Shown piece after piece: positions 14,788-23,242 of a stretch of DNA of 64,000 bases. This stretch comes from Calidifontibacillus oryziterrae (GTDB lineage Bacteria > Bacillota > Bacilli > Bacillales > Bacillaceae_J), in assembly GCF_000331575.1 (NCBI RefSeq), contig NZ_KB223527.1, positions 95,148-159,147 of the forward strand, read 5' to 3'. A program made the position numbers and the translations under genes. Position 1 is the first letter of the stretch; each line of letters begins with the position of its first letter. The notes below the pieces were generated by a model. It had not been told where the DNA came from. It worked only from the letters and a program-made list of their open reading frames with translations, and did no database searches.

Positions 14788-14876
14788 GGTAGTCGTTCCC
14801 TCCCAACATGAAAGCCTCTACAACTATACATATTCAGTGAAAGCAACTAGAATTCACGTTAGGAGGTTGCGTTTTC

Positions 14877-16091
14877 TTGAAAAGATTTCACATCAAGAAA
14901 AAAAAAGCTACGTTTTCAAAGATTTACAATCATATTAAGGAAAAACGGTCACTCCTTCGCAAAAATAACAACATATCACTACCTAAATCGATTTCCAGCA
15001 TAAAGAAAAATTTGAAGCGAAATAGCAAGGTAGCTCTTCAAAATCGCCCACCACTTTTATTAGATGAACAGATGCTTTTATATAAAATAAAAGAACGAAC
15101 AAGCAAATTAAATCAAAATAATGTAACGAGAACACAAGCTTATTTAAATTTCTATTGTCGTTTTCCAGAAATCCACTGGGCCTTTCTTGGTCATATGGTA
15201 TCACGGAACGGTGGCTGGAACATGACAGATTTAAAAGGCGGGCAACTTTCAAGGCTATTGGCTAAAAAAGAAGCTGAAGCATACTTTACTTTTTTAGAAC
15301 GTGGAAATTGGCTTATTTTTCAGGATGCCTTTCCACAATTTTTAGTTTATGAGGAAGGACACAAGCGTAATCAAAACCTTAGCTACCTCTTACCTCATCT
15401 TAATGTATCAACTTTTATGGAAACAATTTGGAATCATTTTTGGAAGGACCATGATTCTTATATTCTGGCGATTTCATTGATTATTAATGAACAAAATTAT
15501 TTAGAAAACAGAGTGATCAATAATCCAATTTTCCAAAAATCAGTTTTCGATACGATTGAATTCAAGCTACAGGATTTTTTATCAATGAATCACATTCTCT
15601 TCCCTTATAAGGAAAATGGAAAAGTTAGGCTTACTGGACAAACGCTCCATCATTTTGAAAGCTTACATGAACGAATTCTTTTAGGAAAACGTCTGTATGA
15701 ACTATTATTTACCGACTCAAAACGATTAGATTTAATTGAGCAGTGGGCCAAAGCAAATCCTCACAGCGGTTCTAGAAAGGATTACTGGCCACATATATTT
15801 AATGATGTTGATGAAGGAGTACCAAGTATGATCTTAAAGCCCCGTTTGAAGGAATGTCAGATCATAAGAGATTCGCCGAAAATTTATAGTCCTAAACTCG
15901 AAAATGCTTGGAAAAATCGCATACAGCCAAGTGCAGAGGTAATGGAATGGTACAAGGACTGGCGCATCATTCGGTACTTACTTCATTCTGGAGAAAACGT
16001 AGATGGAGAGGTTGAAGATGAATATTGCAAAACACTCGAACAGTTGGAGCTCGCAGCGATTACAAAAAAAGCAATATCGCTATTCGATTAA
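14877..16091 (+). CDS. DUF2515 (YppC-like) protein
   Basis: A protein of 404 residues with a very basic N-terminus (about 1-55), followed by a domain that resembles the Bacillus DUF2515/YppC family (for example TRTQAYLNFYCRFPEIHWAF and FLGHMVSRNGGWNMTDLKGG). No catalytic motif or membrane helix is evident, and the role is unknown. The start is TTG at 14877 preceded by TTAGGAGGTT. It is divergent from the triterpene cyclase gene, as can be seen for spore-related gene pairs, but no sporulation promoter could be assigned with confidence. Confidence 0.78.
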   Translation: MKRFHIKKKKATFSKIYNHIKEKRSLLRKNNNISLPKSISSIKKNLKRNSKVALQNRPPLLLDEQMLLYKIKERTSKLNQNNVTRTQAYLNFYCRFPEIHWAFLGHMVSRNGGWNMTDLKGGQLSRLLAKKEAEAYFTFLERGNWLIFQDAFPQFLVYEEGHKRNQNLSYLLPHLNVSTFMETIWNHFWKDHDSYILAISLIINEQNYLENRVINNPIFQKSVFDTIEFKLQDFLSMNHILFPYKENGKVRLTGQTLHHFESLHERILLGKRLYELLFTDSKRLDLIEQWAKANPHSGSRKDYWPHIFNDVDEGVPSMILKPRLKECQIIRDSPKIYSPKLENAWKNRIQPSAEVMEWYKDWRIIRYLLHSGENVDGEVEDEYCKTLEQLELAAITKKAISLFD

Positions 16092-16473
16092 ACGTAAACC
16101 GAATTTAATAACACCACTGTTGGTAGGTACGCTTTTTGGAACGTATGTAGATCTTTATTTTGTCGGGAAGGGATTGTATTCTTTCCCAGTGCGGCCCATG
16201 CCAACAATTTTTTCAATAAATATTTTGTTTACATTGGTTATTTTGCCACTTTTTTCAGCTTTTTTTCTACTTATTTGTAATAAAATAAACGGTATTCGTA
16301 AAATGACTTTTTTTATTTTGGTAAGTCTTTGCATTTCATTTTGTGAAAAGCTTGCAGCTGGTATAGGTTTTTTTGTCCCATCCCCTTTATGGAACCATAG
16401 CTATTCTTTTATTGGATATTTCCTATATTTGTTGCTCATTTATTATGTATATAAAAAAACATATCAATACTAA
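16018..16473 (+). CDS. CBO0543-like small membrane protein
   Basis: A protein of 151 residues with a basic N-terminus and four hydrophobic helices, ending YYVYKKTYQY. It resembles the CBO0543 family of small membrane proteins found in spore-formers; the function is unknown. Its start, ATG at 16018 after GGAGAGG, lies 74 bases inside the 3' end of the DUF2515 gene in another frame, so the two are translationally close. A strong terminator follows at 16503. A similar protein is at 18678. Confidence 0.7.
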   Translation: MNIAKHSNSWSSQRLQKKQYRYSIKRKPNLITPLLVGTLFGTYVDLYFVGKGLYSFPVRPMPTIFSINILFTLVILPLFSAFFLLICNKINGIRKMTFFILVSLCISFCEKLAAGIGFFVPSPLWNHSYSFIGYFLYLLLIYYVYKKTYQY

Positions 16474-16502
16474 AATTTATCTTTATATAGATAGATTTCC
16501 TA

Positions 16503-16537
16503 GAGCGAATTAATTTGTTTATTCGCTTTTTTTTTTT
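16503..16537 (+). terminator. Rho-independent terminator
   Basis: An AGCGAAT/ATTCGCT stem is followed by eleven T residues and ends the DUF2515-CBO0543 unit. Confidence 0.9.
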
Positions 16538-16693
16538 CATTTCCATTCAACCTATTGATCATTTTATTTATAGATTCACATTATTAACGTAATAATAATG
16601 GTAATTATATGATTTATATCACGGAATTTAATTTTGACAATTTGTATAATATTTTATGAACTATTTGTGAACATTTGGAGAAGGAGTGATCTA

Positions 16694-17959
16694 GTGGATT
16701 ACGAATTGGAAAGACTTCTTGTAAATGTTTTATTTATTTTACTGCCTATTTTTGTTTTCCAAATGTTTTGGGTTGATAAGGATAAGGTAAATACCGAATT
16801 AAATAAACCTGCATTTGCAATTATGTTGTCGATCTCAATCATTTTATGTATGAGTTTCCCGATAGAATTTTTTCCCGGTTTTATGTTTGATTTAAGACAA
16901 GTTCCCTTCATTATTGGGGCATTATATGGTGGATATTATTTTAGCAGCTGGCTGTTTATTACGATTATAGCCTACCGTTTTTTCCTCGGAGGAGAAGGGG
17001 TATACGTAAACTTTTTTGTGGTTTCGATAATTTCTATTTGCGTACCATTATTATTTGAGTGGTATAAAAAAATAAAACTTGATAAGAAAATCCTATTATC
17101 AATTACGATTGCAGTTCTTTCATCGATTTTTACAATTTTCTTATCCCATTTCGTCTCACAAAATCCAATTGAATACAAAACGATTTCGTTTAATTATTTC
17201 ATCATACAAGGACTATCGATGGGACTAGTTGTTTATTTAGTTGAAACAATGAAATATAACAATCTTGTACGAAAAGAGCTTATTAAAGCTGAAAAAATGA
17301 GTATTTTAACGCAAATTTCTGCAAGTATTTCTCATGAAGTAAAAAATCCGATTACAATCTCGCAAGGATTCATAGAAGCGCTTGAGGATGAGGATAATAA
17401 GGAAAAAAGACGTGAGTACATTGGTTACGCTCTAGAGGAGCTTAAGCGAGCACAAAATATAATATATGAATTTTTGGCATTAACAAAACCAGAGCTTGAT
17501 AGTATGAAGAGCATCAATATATCACAGGAACTTTTCTACTCGGTTAATGTCATGAAGCCGTTTGCGAAATCCCGTTCAGTCCAAATTGAAGTAGAAGAGA
17601 TTGAAGACAACTGCATGATATTAGGCGACCGCCAAAAAATTAGACAATGCTTTATTAACCTTATAAAAAACTCAATTGAAGCTATGGAAACTGGTGGTGT
17701 TTTACGGATAAAAGCACTAAAAAACAGCAATAAAATTCATATAGATATTGTTGACAATGGAGTTGGTATGACACCTAATGAAATTAAAAGGCTTGGTACA
17801 CCTTATTTTACTACTAAAGAAAAAGGCACCGGGCTAGGGATGATGATTGTCTTTAATTTTATTAAAAAAATGGACGGAGATATCGAAATTGAAAGCCAAA
17901 AAGGAAAAGGGACACATTTTAAAATTAGCTTCCCACTGTTAAAATTTCAACCACAGTAA
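16694..17959 (+). CDS. KinB-like membrane sensor histidine kinase
   Basis: A protein of 421 residues. The N-terminal ~190 residues hold about six membrane helices and resemble the 5TMR-LYT sensor type of KinB. The kinase core follows: H-box ISHEVKNPI with His214, N-box INLIKNSIEA, G1 VDNGVGM and G2 GTGLGM. No receiver domain or adjacent response regulator is present, so it is an orphan kinase, as are the Bacillus phosphorelay kinases that feed Spo0F/Spo0A. The start is GTG at 16694, after AAGGAGTGA. The frame from 16634 has no ribosome site. A terminator follows. Confidence 0.88.
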   Translation: MDYELERLLVNVLFILLPIFVFQMFWVDKDKVNTELNKPAFAIMLSISIILCMSFPIEFFPGFMFDLRQVPFIIGALYGGYYFSSWLFITIIAYRFFLGGEGVYVNFFVVSIISICVPLLFEWYKKIKLDKKILLSITIAVLSSIFTIFLSHFVSQNPIEYKTISFNYFIIQGLSMGLVVYLVETMKYNNLVRKELIKAEKMSILTQISASISHEVKNPITISQGFIEALEDEDNKEKRREYIGYALEELKRAQNIIYEFLALTKPELDSMKSINISQELFYSVNVMKPFAKSRSVQIEVEEIEDNCMILGDRQKIRQCFINLIKNSIEAMETGGVLRIKALKNSNKIHIDIVDNGVGMTPNEIKRLGTPYFTTKEKGTGLGMMIVFNFIKKMDGDIEIESQKGKGTHFKISFPLLKFQPQ

Positions 17960-17982
17960 CCTATAATGCAGAAAAAACGTGA

Positions 17983-18014
17983 ACAGAGCAGCTACTAGTA
18001 CTGCTCTGTTTTTT
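17983..18014 (+). terminator. histidine kinase terminator
   Basis: An ACAGAGCAG/CTGCTCTGT stem is followed by TTTTT. Confidence 0.85.
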
Positions 18015-18024
18015 CACTGTTTAT

Positions 18025-18228
18025 GAAATTATAAAATTTGATCCTGTGAATAAATACTATAGCACAGAGAGTAGTCGTCCAGCTCCAGCGCCCAGCGATT
18101 AGTAAACTTCGCTCATCTCTTTTGCGATAAGTCAACATCGACTCGTCCCTCGACGTGTTTTGTTTATCTCAGTCGATGCGCTCTTAGTTTATACGTCGCT
18201 AATCAGGGCGCTTATAGCTTTTGTTCTT
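18025..18228. repeat. 204-bp interspersed repeat, copy B
   Basis: This is the second copy of the element at 1901-2104, in the same orientation and of the same length, differing by scattered substitutions. Both copies sit just after a Rho-independent terminator. Confidence 0.85.
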
Positions 18229-18289
18229 AGCTGACACTATTGTAATAAGGTTAAAAGACGCAACTAGTAGCTTTTACGCCTAACAAGTT

Positions 18290-18502
18290 CTACCACCACG
18301 GAGAACGTCTTTTTCTTCTCTCGTCATCTTCACCCATTACATCACGATCATGATGATCTCTTTGGTCCTGAACCCCTGCAACATCGTTAAAATCCTTACG
18401 GCGATGACGTCTTCTATCATTCGCTTCTATTACAATCACTTCATCTGCATTGATGATCACACGATCGGCATTAATAACCGGTCTCATTCGATTTTCTGAC
18501 AA
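18290..18502 (-). CDS. small charged protein, unknown
   Basis: A protein of 70 residues. The N-terminal half has alternating hydrophobic residues (PVINADRVIINADEVIVIEA), which suggests beta strands. The C-terminal half is an Arg/His/Asp-rich tail ending RRSPWW. I do not recognise a family. The TTG start at 18502 follows a very good ribosome site, AAGGGAGTGA with six bases spacing, which is the main support that it is real. Such charged, low-complexity small proteins are common among spore-coat components of Bacillus, but that is only a guess here. Confidence 0.5.
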   Translation of the reverse strand: MSENRMRPVINADRVIINADEVIVIEANDRRRHRRKDFNDVAGVQDQRDHHDRDVMGEDDERRKRRSPWW

Positions 18503-18677
18503 TTGCTTTCACTCCCTTCATCACTTTTGTTTTAGATTATGTTTACTTATTTTTTTTGCATGGACGAATATGATAAGAAATCTCACTATTTTCTTACGAC
18601 TTCCGTTTCATCATCTACGGCATGAATAAATGAAATCGTCTAGAAAATACTATTGAGTAATAGATGGAGGGATTTTC

Positions 18678-19127
18678 ATGAAAAAATTGTTTGGCTTCCT
18701 ATTGATAATGACTGTTATAGCTGTGTTTATTCCTAAAAGGCTGTCCAAAATTGAGATATATGCAACCTCGTTATTTGCGATGACTCTTGGAAAAACAGTG
18801 GATGAAATATTAGATATTAAATTGAATTTATATGGATTTTTTCACAAGGGTGTTGATTATTTAGGGATACTCGTTCAAATCATTAGTTACCCAGTAGTGA
18901 GCTTATTGTTTCTCAACTATTTTCCATATCACATGAAAACACGTTATAAGGTTTTTTATATACTCATTTGGTCTGTATTGACTATGGTTTTGGAAAAAAT
19001 ATCCTACCATACAAAGTTTTTTTATTATAACAGATGGAAATGGTGGTATTCTGTGCTTATTTATCCTGTTGTTTATACAATATTAGCCTTAAATTTTTCA
19101 TTTATCAGGAAACTGACAACAAGATAA
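18678..19127 (+). CDS. CBO0543-like small membrane protein, second copy
   Basis: A protein of 149 residues with about five hydrophobic helices and an aromatic segment NRWKWWYSVLIYPVVY near the C-terminus. It resembles the CBO0543 family; the function is unknown. It starts with ATG after GGAGGGATTTTC. It lies 0.7 kb downstream of the KinB-like kinase, and the related protein at 16018 lies just upstream of it, so the two small membrane proteins flank the kinase gene. Confidence 0.7.
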   Translation: MKKLFGFLLIMTVIAVFIPKRLSKIEIYATSLFAMTLGKTVDEILDIKLNLYGFFHKGVDYLGILVQIISYPVVSLLFLNYFPYHMKTRYKVFYILIWSVLTMVLEKISYHTKFFYYNRWKWWYSVLIYPVVYTILALNFSFIRKLTTR

Positions 19128-19198
19128 ATTGATGTATATTTAGTAGAATTTTAATAAATAATAATTGTAAATATATGGTAATCGAAGGACGTAATTTT

Positions 19199-19618
19199 GT
19201 GAGAATAATGGCAGCTTTATTTTCTATGCTAATGCCCGGTTTTGGGCAAATCTATAATCATCAATTTTTTAAAGGTATAATCTTTGTTGTTTTAGAGCAT
19301 TATGACAATGTTACTGGAAACATAAATGACGCCATCCATTTAGACTTTAACGGAATGCATCAACAAGCAATTGAAGCTGCGAATTACGGCTCTTTGCTTT
19401 TTTATCCAGGTTTTTATGCGTATACGGTTTGGGATGCATGGTACCATGCTAAAACAGGTGCGAATAAAACAACTAGTGCAATACCTTTTATTATTGGTGG
19501 CTTCGTAGGAGAATTTGGAGCAATTTTCTCCTCTAAATTGCCTATTCCAACATTAACTGTAGGTTTATTAATGATAATCCCTATGATCATTGGAATGATT
19601 ATTTTTCGGCACCAATAA
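19199..19618 (+). CDS. TM2-like small membrane protein
   Basis: A protein of 139 residues. The opening MLMPGFGQIYNHQFFKGI resembles the PG-GQ-Y motif of TM2-type membrane proteins, with three or four hydrophobic segments overall. The function is unknown. I prefer the GTG at 19199, nine bases after GAAGGA, over the ATG at 19175, which lacks a ribosome site. The terminator overlaps its stop codon. Confidence 0.65.
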   Translation: MRIMAALFSMLMPGFGQIYNHQFFKGIIFVVLEHYDNVTGNINDAIHLDFNGMHQQAIEAANYGSLLFYPGFYAYTVWDAWYHAKTGANKTTSAIPFIIGGFVGEFGAIFSSKLPIPTLTVGLLMIIPMIIGMIIFRHQ

Positions 19619-19653
19619 AAAAGTAGATATCGTTAGTTCGATACCTACTTTTC
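19617..19653. terminator. bidirectional terminator
   Basis: The stem AAAAGTAG-A-TATCG/CGATA-C-CTACTTTT has A/T tracts on both sides. It lies between two convergent genes. Confidence 0.75.
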
Positions 19654-19702
19654 AAATTGAAATATAAAACTTTCCAAACTGACAATTAGAAGATGTATTT
19701 CC

Positions 19703-20101
19703 CTACTTTACAACAAAATCAAATTTCTCCATTAAATGAATCCCCATTGCATCAACATGATAATAAATATAATAAGTACCTGGCATATCAAAGCTTTTTT
19801 CAAGAGTATAATGCCCGTCCCCAGCATGTTCGATTAAAATATCTTCATGATCGCCATCCTCTTGACTTTCATGCCATACTTCAAATTCCACGCGGTCAGC
19901 ATCTTCAATTGGAGTTGCTTCACCTTCTATCGATACGTAGCAATCAAAAAGGATCGGTTCCCCAACATTTACTTCAGTACTTGATAGTGAGAAGCTCACT
20001 TGTGGAAACGCAAAATCATCGAGACTTTGACTTTGCTTTGGCATACAACCTGCTACTAATATGATTGATAAAGATAAGATCATTAATAAAAACTTTCTCA
20101 T
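19703..20101 (-). CDS. FixH/YtkA-like lipoprotein
   Basis: A lipoprotein of 132 residues with lipobox LVAGC (Cys19) and a YtkA/FixH-like beta domain: FSLSSTEVNVGEPILFDCYV, DADRVEFEVWHESQEDGDHE, GHYTLEKSFDMPGTYYIYYH. These domains are found with copper proteins and cytochrome-oxidase assembly genes. It is the third gene after two SCO genes, with 19 bases between it and the SCO gene upstream. The probable role is an extracellular partner in copper delivery to oxidase, but the exact function is unknown. Confidence 0.8.
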   Translation of the reverse strand: MRKFLLMILSLSIILVAGCMPKQSQSLDDFAFPQVSFSLSSTEVNVGEPILFDCYVSIEGEATPIEDADRVEFEVWHESQEDGDHEDILIEHAGDGHYTLEKSFDMPGTYYIYYHVDAMGIHLMEKFDFVVK

Positions 20102-20120
20102 TTAGTTCACCTTTGATAGT

Positions 20121-20717
20121 TTATTTTTGCATTGCTTTTTGTAATGCTTTAATGTCATTTACAAATTCATCTAATGGCGGTAAGTTTACACCATCGTAAG
20201 ATTTAACAACGATTCCATTTTCATCTACAAGATAAAAATAGGAGCCATGGATAACTTGATCGGAGTCTTCTGGGACCTGCACTAGCGTTTTAAAGCTATT
20301 TAAGGCAAATTGTTCAATCTCTGCTTGCGTGTACCCTGTAACAAAGTTCCACGTTTCGAAATCTGCTCCATATTGTTCACCGTATGCTTTGAATGTTTCA
20401 GGTGTATCAAGATTTGGATCAACACTGAAGGAAACGATTGGAATCGAAATCCCCTCCTCGCCCAATCGTTTTTGCAGCTTTGCCATGTTAGATGTCATCG
20501 GAGGACAAATGTCATCGCAATTTGTAAAAATAAAGTCCGCAAGCCAAATGTTGCCTTTAAAGTCTTCTGTTGAAAGACTTGTTCCATTCTGATTCACAAA
20601 TTGAAATGGTTCTACTTGATACCCTAAGCTATTTGGAGCCTCTTGTCCACATGCAGGTAACGAAAAGATCACTATTGCTATAAATATAATTCCCGATAAT
20701 TTCAGCTTTTTTATCAT
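20121..20717 (-). CDS. SCO family copper chaperone, lipoprotein
   Basis: A protein of 198 residues with lipobox SLPAC (Cys23) and a thioredoxin-like SCO domain. The copper ligands are visible: CxxxC in NCDDICPP, and the distal histidine in VIHGSYFYLVD. Proteins of this type (YpmQ in B. subtilis) insert copper into the CuA centre of cytochrome c oxidase on the outer face of the membrane. Its start codon overlaps the stop of the preceding SCO gene by one base, indicating coupled translation. Confidence 0.9.
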   Translation of the reverse strand: MIKKLKLSGIIFIAIVIFSLPACGQEAPNSLGYQVEPFQFVNQNGTSLSTEDFKGNIWLADFIFTNCDDICPPMTSNMAKLQKRLGEEGISIPIVSFSVDPNLDTPETFKAYGEQYGADFETWNFVTGYTQAEIEQFALNSFKTLVQVPEDSDQVIHGSYFYLVDENGIVVKSYDGVNLPPLDEFVNDIKALQKAMQK

Positions 20718-21322
20718 TAATTTCTCACCCTATCATGTTCTCTTTTCAATACAATAATATCTCTAATAATTTTTTCATTGTCTAAAGGCTCATTTGGAGT
20801 TGACATATGATGGAATGTTCTTTTTTTATTTTCATAATCGACTAAATAAATTGTCGTGCTATGTGACCAATATCCACCAATTTCCTCACGGTAATACCCT
20901 AATTCATCTGTTAAGCTTGTGATGTTATCATCTGAACCGCGTAAAAAATACCAATGTTCTTTTGGTGTTTTATAGGACTGTGAGTATTGTTTTAATACGT
21001 CTACAGTGTCGTACTCTGGATCTAACGTAATCGTTAAAATATCAACTTCCTCTTCTAGAAGGCCTCTATGTTCTAGTTCTTCATATAACTTTGTTAAATC
21101 TCTAAGTGTTAATGGGCAAATATCAGGACAGCGTGAATAAAAAAACGTAATTAGCTTTATTTTTTTCTTTTCAAAATTATAAGGCTCTCCCGACAAATCA
21201 GTTAACGGATAAACTGGAAACTCTCCATAATCTGTAAGTGATTGTGTTTGAAATTTATTAATAAACTGCCATGAAATAAAAATAATTAAGGAAATCGGGA
21301 TGATTAATAGCAATTTTTTCAT
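20717..21322 (-). CDS. second SCO family protein, membrane-anchored
   Basis: A protein of 201 residues with an N-terminal membrane helix (no lipobox), then a SCO domain with CPDICP and the distal histidine in YWSHSTTIYLVD. The copper ligands are thus intact. It is the first gene of the three-gene unit and overlaps the next by one base. Two different SCO proteins in a row suggest division of labour, for example copper delivery and thiol reduction, but no oxidase subunit gene lies nearby to test that. Confidence 0.88.
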   Translation of the reverse strand: MKKLLLIIPISLIIFISWQFINKFQTQSLTDYGEFPVYPLTDLSGEPYNFEKKKIKLITFFYSRCPDICPLTLRDLTKLYEELEHRGLLEEEVDILTITLDPEYDTVDVLKQYSQSYKTPKEHWYFLRGSDDNITSLTDELGYYREEIGGYWSHSTTIYLVDYENKKRTFHHMSTPNEPLDNEKIIRDIIVLKREHDRVRN

Positions 21323-21628
21323 TACGCAAATACCACCTATGGTATATATTTGTAGTCTACTATTATTTTAGGATGAAAGTGTGATTGAACTTAGAAAATT
21401 TATTGAGGAAATTGTGAAGAATTTTGGAAATTATATAAAGTAAAACAATTTTTCTTAAAACTAGTAAATGTAGATGACTTTTACAAAAAATTTACATTCT
21501 ATATACACTTATTTAATAATTTATGAAACTTTTCTTGCAGTTCTTTCGTTATAATAAAATGGATGCATTGTTCCATTAAAAAAGTTAAGTGTAGGAGAAT
21601 GAAAAAAATTGAAAAGGATGTGGAAAAT

Positions 21629-23107
21629 TTGAAGAAAATTGCTTTTTTACTAGTTGCAGTTATGCTAACACTAGTTGGGTGTACATCGACAAACCCATCA
21701 TTGAAGGATGTTTATTTAAACGCAATGGATCAACAGTCTGCGGAAGGCAAAGTGACGATTTCTGCAGATATTAATATCGATGGAATGAAGTTAACTGATG
21801 ATCAGAAAAAAGTAGTAAGTTTTTTTGAGTCTGGTTTTGTAATGGAACAAAAAGTTCTCGATCAAAATAACGCTTATATGATATTTACAGCTGTTAATGA
21901 TCAACCACTTCGTGACATTGGTGTTTGGACGGCCAAAGAAAAGGCTGCGGTAGAATTGTTTCTAAAAGGAGAAAAGATGTATTTCCGTACATCTGCTGAC
22001 CAAAATTATTTTATGTTGGATTTAAACGAAGTAAATAACATTGGTGCAGATGGTCCATCTCAATATGAAATCCAACAAAAAGTGATGGAGTTCATGAAAG
22101 GCTCATTTAAGGAATATGTTACACAATTTGACTATGAAATTCCTAAACTACAAGATTTAGGAATGAAGAAAATTACAACTCCAGAAGGTGAACAGCAAGT
22201 TTTGGCGGTAAAAATGGAATTTGGTGTTAATGAAGTACTTGATTTTGCTGTTTATACATTAAATAATCTAGCTAACTATGAAAACTTAGATAAAATGGCG
22301 AAGGAATATTTAAGCCTCATCCCTATGCCTGCTGAGTTTAAACTAACTGATGAGCAAATTTCCGAAGGTGTGAAACAAGCACAAACTCAAATGAGCCAAT
22401 TTACCGGCATGTTAAGTGGGATGACAGAAGAAAGCTTAGAACAAATGGCAGGCTTTGAGTTCGACTTTAAAGTTGAAACTGAATTAGGTATTTCAATGGA
22501 TAAATATGTTGCATCTGAAGATTCAGTTATTACAGTTGGTATGAAAAACCCAACGACTGGTGAACAAGGAAGTGCTGTTCTTAACGTATCTTCCCTCGTG
22601 TGGAATGTAAACGGTGATGTTCAACTTCCAGAAATAACTGGTGAAGTCGTAGATGCATTAGAGCTAGAAAAGGATATTAACAAAGTAAAAGCATTACCTG
22701 ATCAATCTCCGCTTAAAAAATTATTTATGCAGGAATTTAATGCTACCTTTACAATTGATGAGCCCTTTGCAACGTTAGGTACACAATTCGAAATGTTAGA
22801 TGCCGCTCCATATACGAAGGACGGAAACACAATGGTACCACTTGCTACTGTAGGAAAATGGTTAGGCTCTGAAGCAAAATGGGAAGTTAGAACTGGCGAA
22901 GTAACACTTGATGTTAATGGAACTGTAATCCAATTAAAAGTTGGAAGCAAGGAAGCTTTAGTCAATGGTGAGAAAGTAGTTATGAATACAGCTGCTGAAA
23001 CAAAAAACGGCAGAACTTTCGTCCCAGTAGCCTTCATTGCAAATGAGTTAGGTGCAAAAACAAGCTACGATGCTGAAACAAAAATGGTAAAAATTTATTT
23101 TGAATAA
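21629..23107 (+). CDS. lipoprotein with copper-amine-oxidase-N stalk domain
   Basis: About 492 residues. The signal peptide KKIAFLLVAVMLTLVGC carries lipobox LVGC. The middle (about 25-370) is a large extracellular domain that resembles the DUF6612/LppX-like lipoprotein type, with many charged helices. The C-terminal ~110 residues form a copper-amine-oxidase-N/stalk domain (MVPLATVGKWLGSEAKWE, FVPVAFIANELGAK). This domain is a beta module common in Bacillus surface proteins and is not itself an oxidase. I prefer the TTG at 21629 (AAAGGATG upstream) because it gives a normal leader. The ATG at 21599 is an alternative but its ribosome site is too close. Confidence 0.8.
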   Translation: MKKIAFLLVAVMLTLVGCTSTNPSLKDVYLNAMDQQSAEGKVTISADINIDGMKLTDDQKKVVSFFESGFVMEQKVLDQNNAYMIFTAVNDQPLRDIGVWTAKEKAAVELFLKGEKMYFRTSADQNYFMLDLNEVNNIGADGPSQYEIQQKVMEFMKGSFKEYVTQFDYEIPKLQDLGMKKITTPEGEQQVLAVKMEFGVNEVLDFAVYTLNNLANYENLDKMAKEYLSLIPMPAEFKLTDEQISEGVKQAQTQMSQFTGMLSGMTEESLEQMAGFEFDFKVETELGISMDKYVASEDSVITVGMKNPTTGEQGSAVLNVSSLVWNVNGDVQLPEITGEVVDALELEKDINKVKALPDQSPLKKLFMQEFNATFTIDEPFATLGTQFEMLDAAPYTKDGNTMVPLATVGKWLGSEAKWEVRTGEVTLDVNGTVIQLKVGSKEALVNGEKVVMNTAAETKNGRTFVPVAFIANELGAKTSYDAETKMVKIYFE

Positions 23108-23114
23108 TGAAATA

Positions 23115-23155
23115 AAGGATCAAGCCCACTTTAAAATGGTGCTTGATCCTTTTTT
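23115..23155. terminator. terminator, likely bidirectional
   Basis: A GGATCAAGC/GCTTGATCC stem with further pairing CCA/TGG is followed by six T residues. It lies between convergent genes. Confidence 0.9.
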
Positions 23156-23242
23156 GATCTGCAAAAAAGAAGGTGATGTGGAAAACGTCAACCTTAAGCG
23201 AATTGCAACAATAATAACAAAGCAAAAATAAAAATACCAAAG

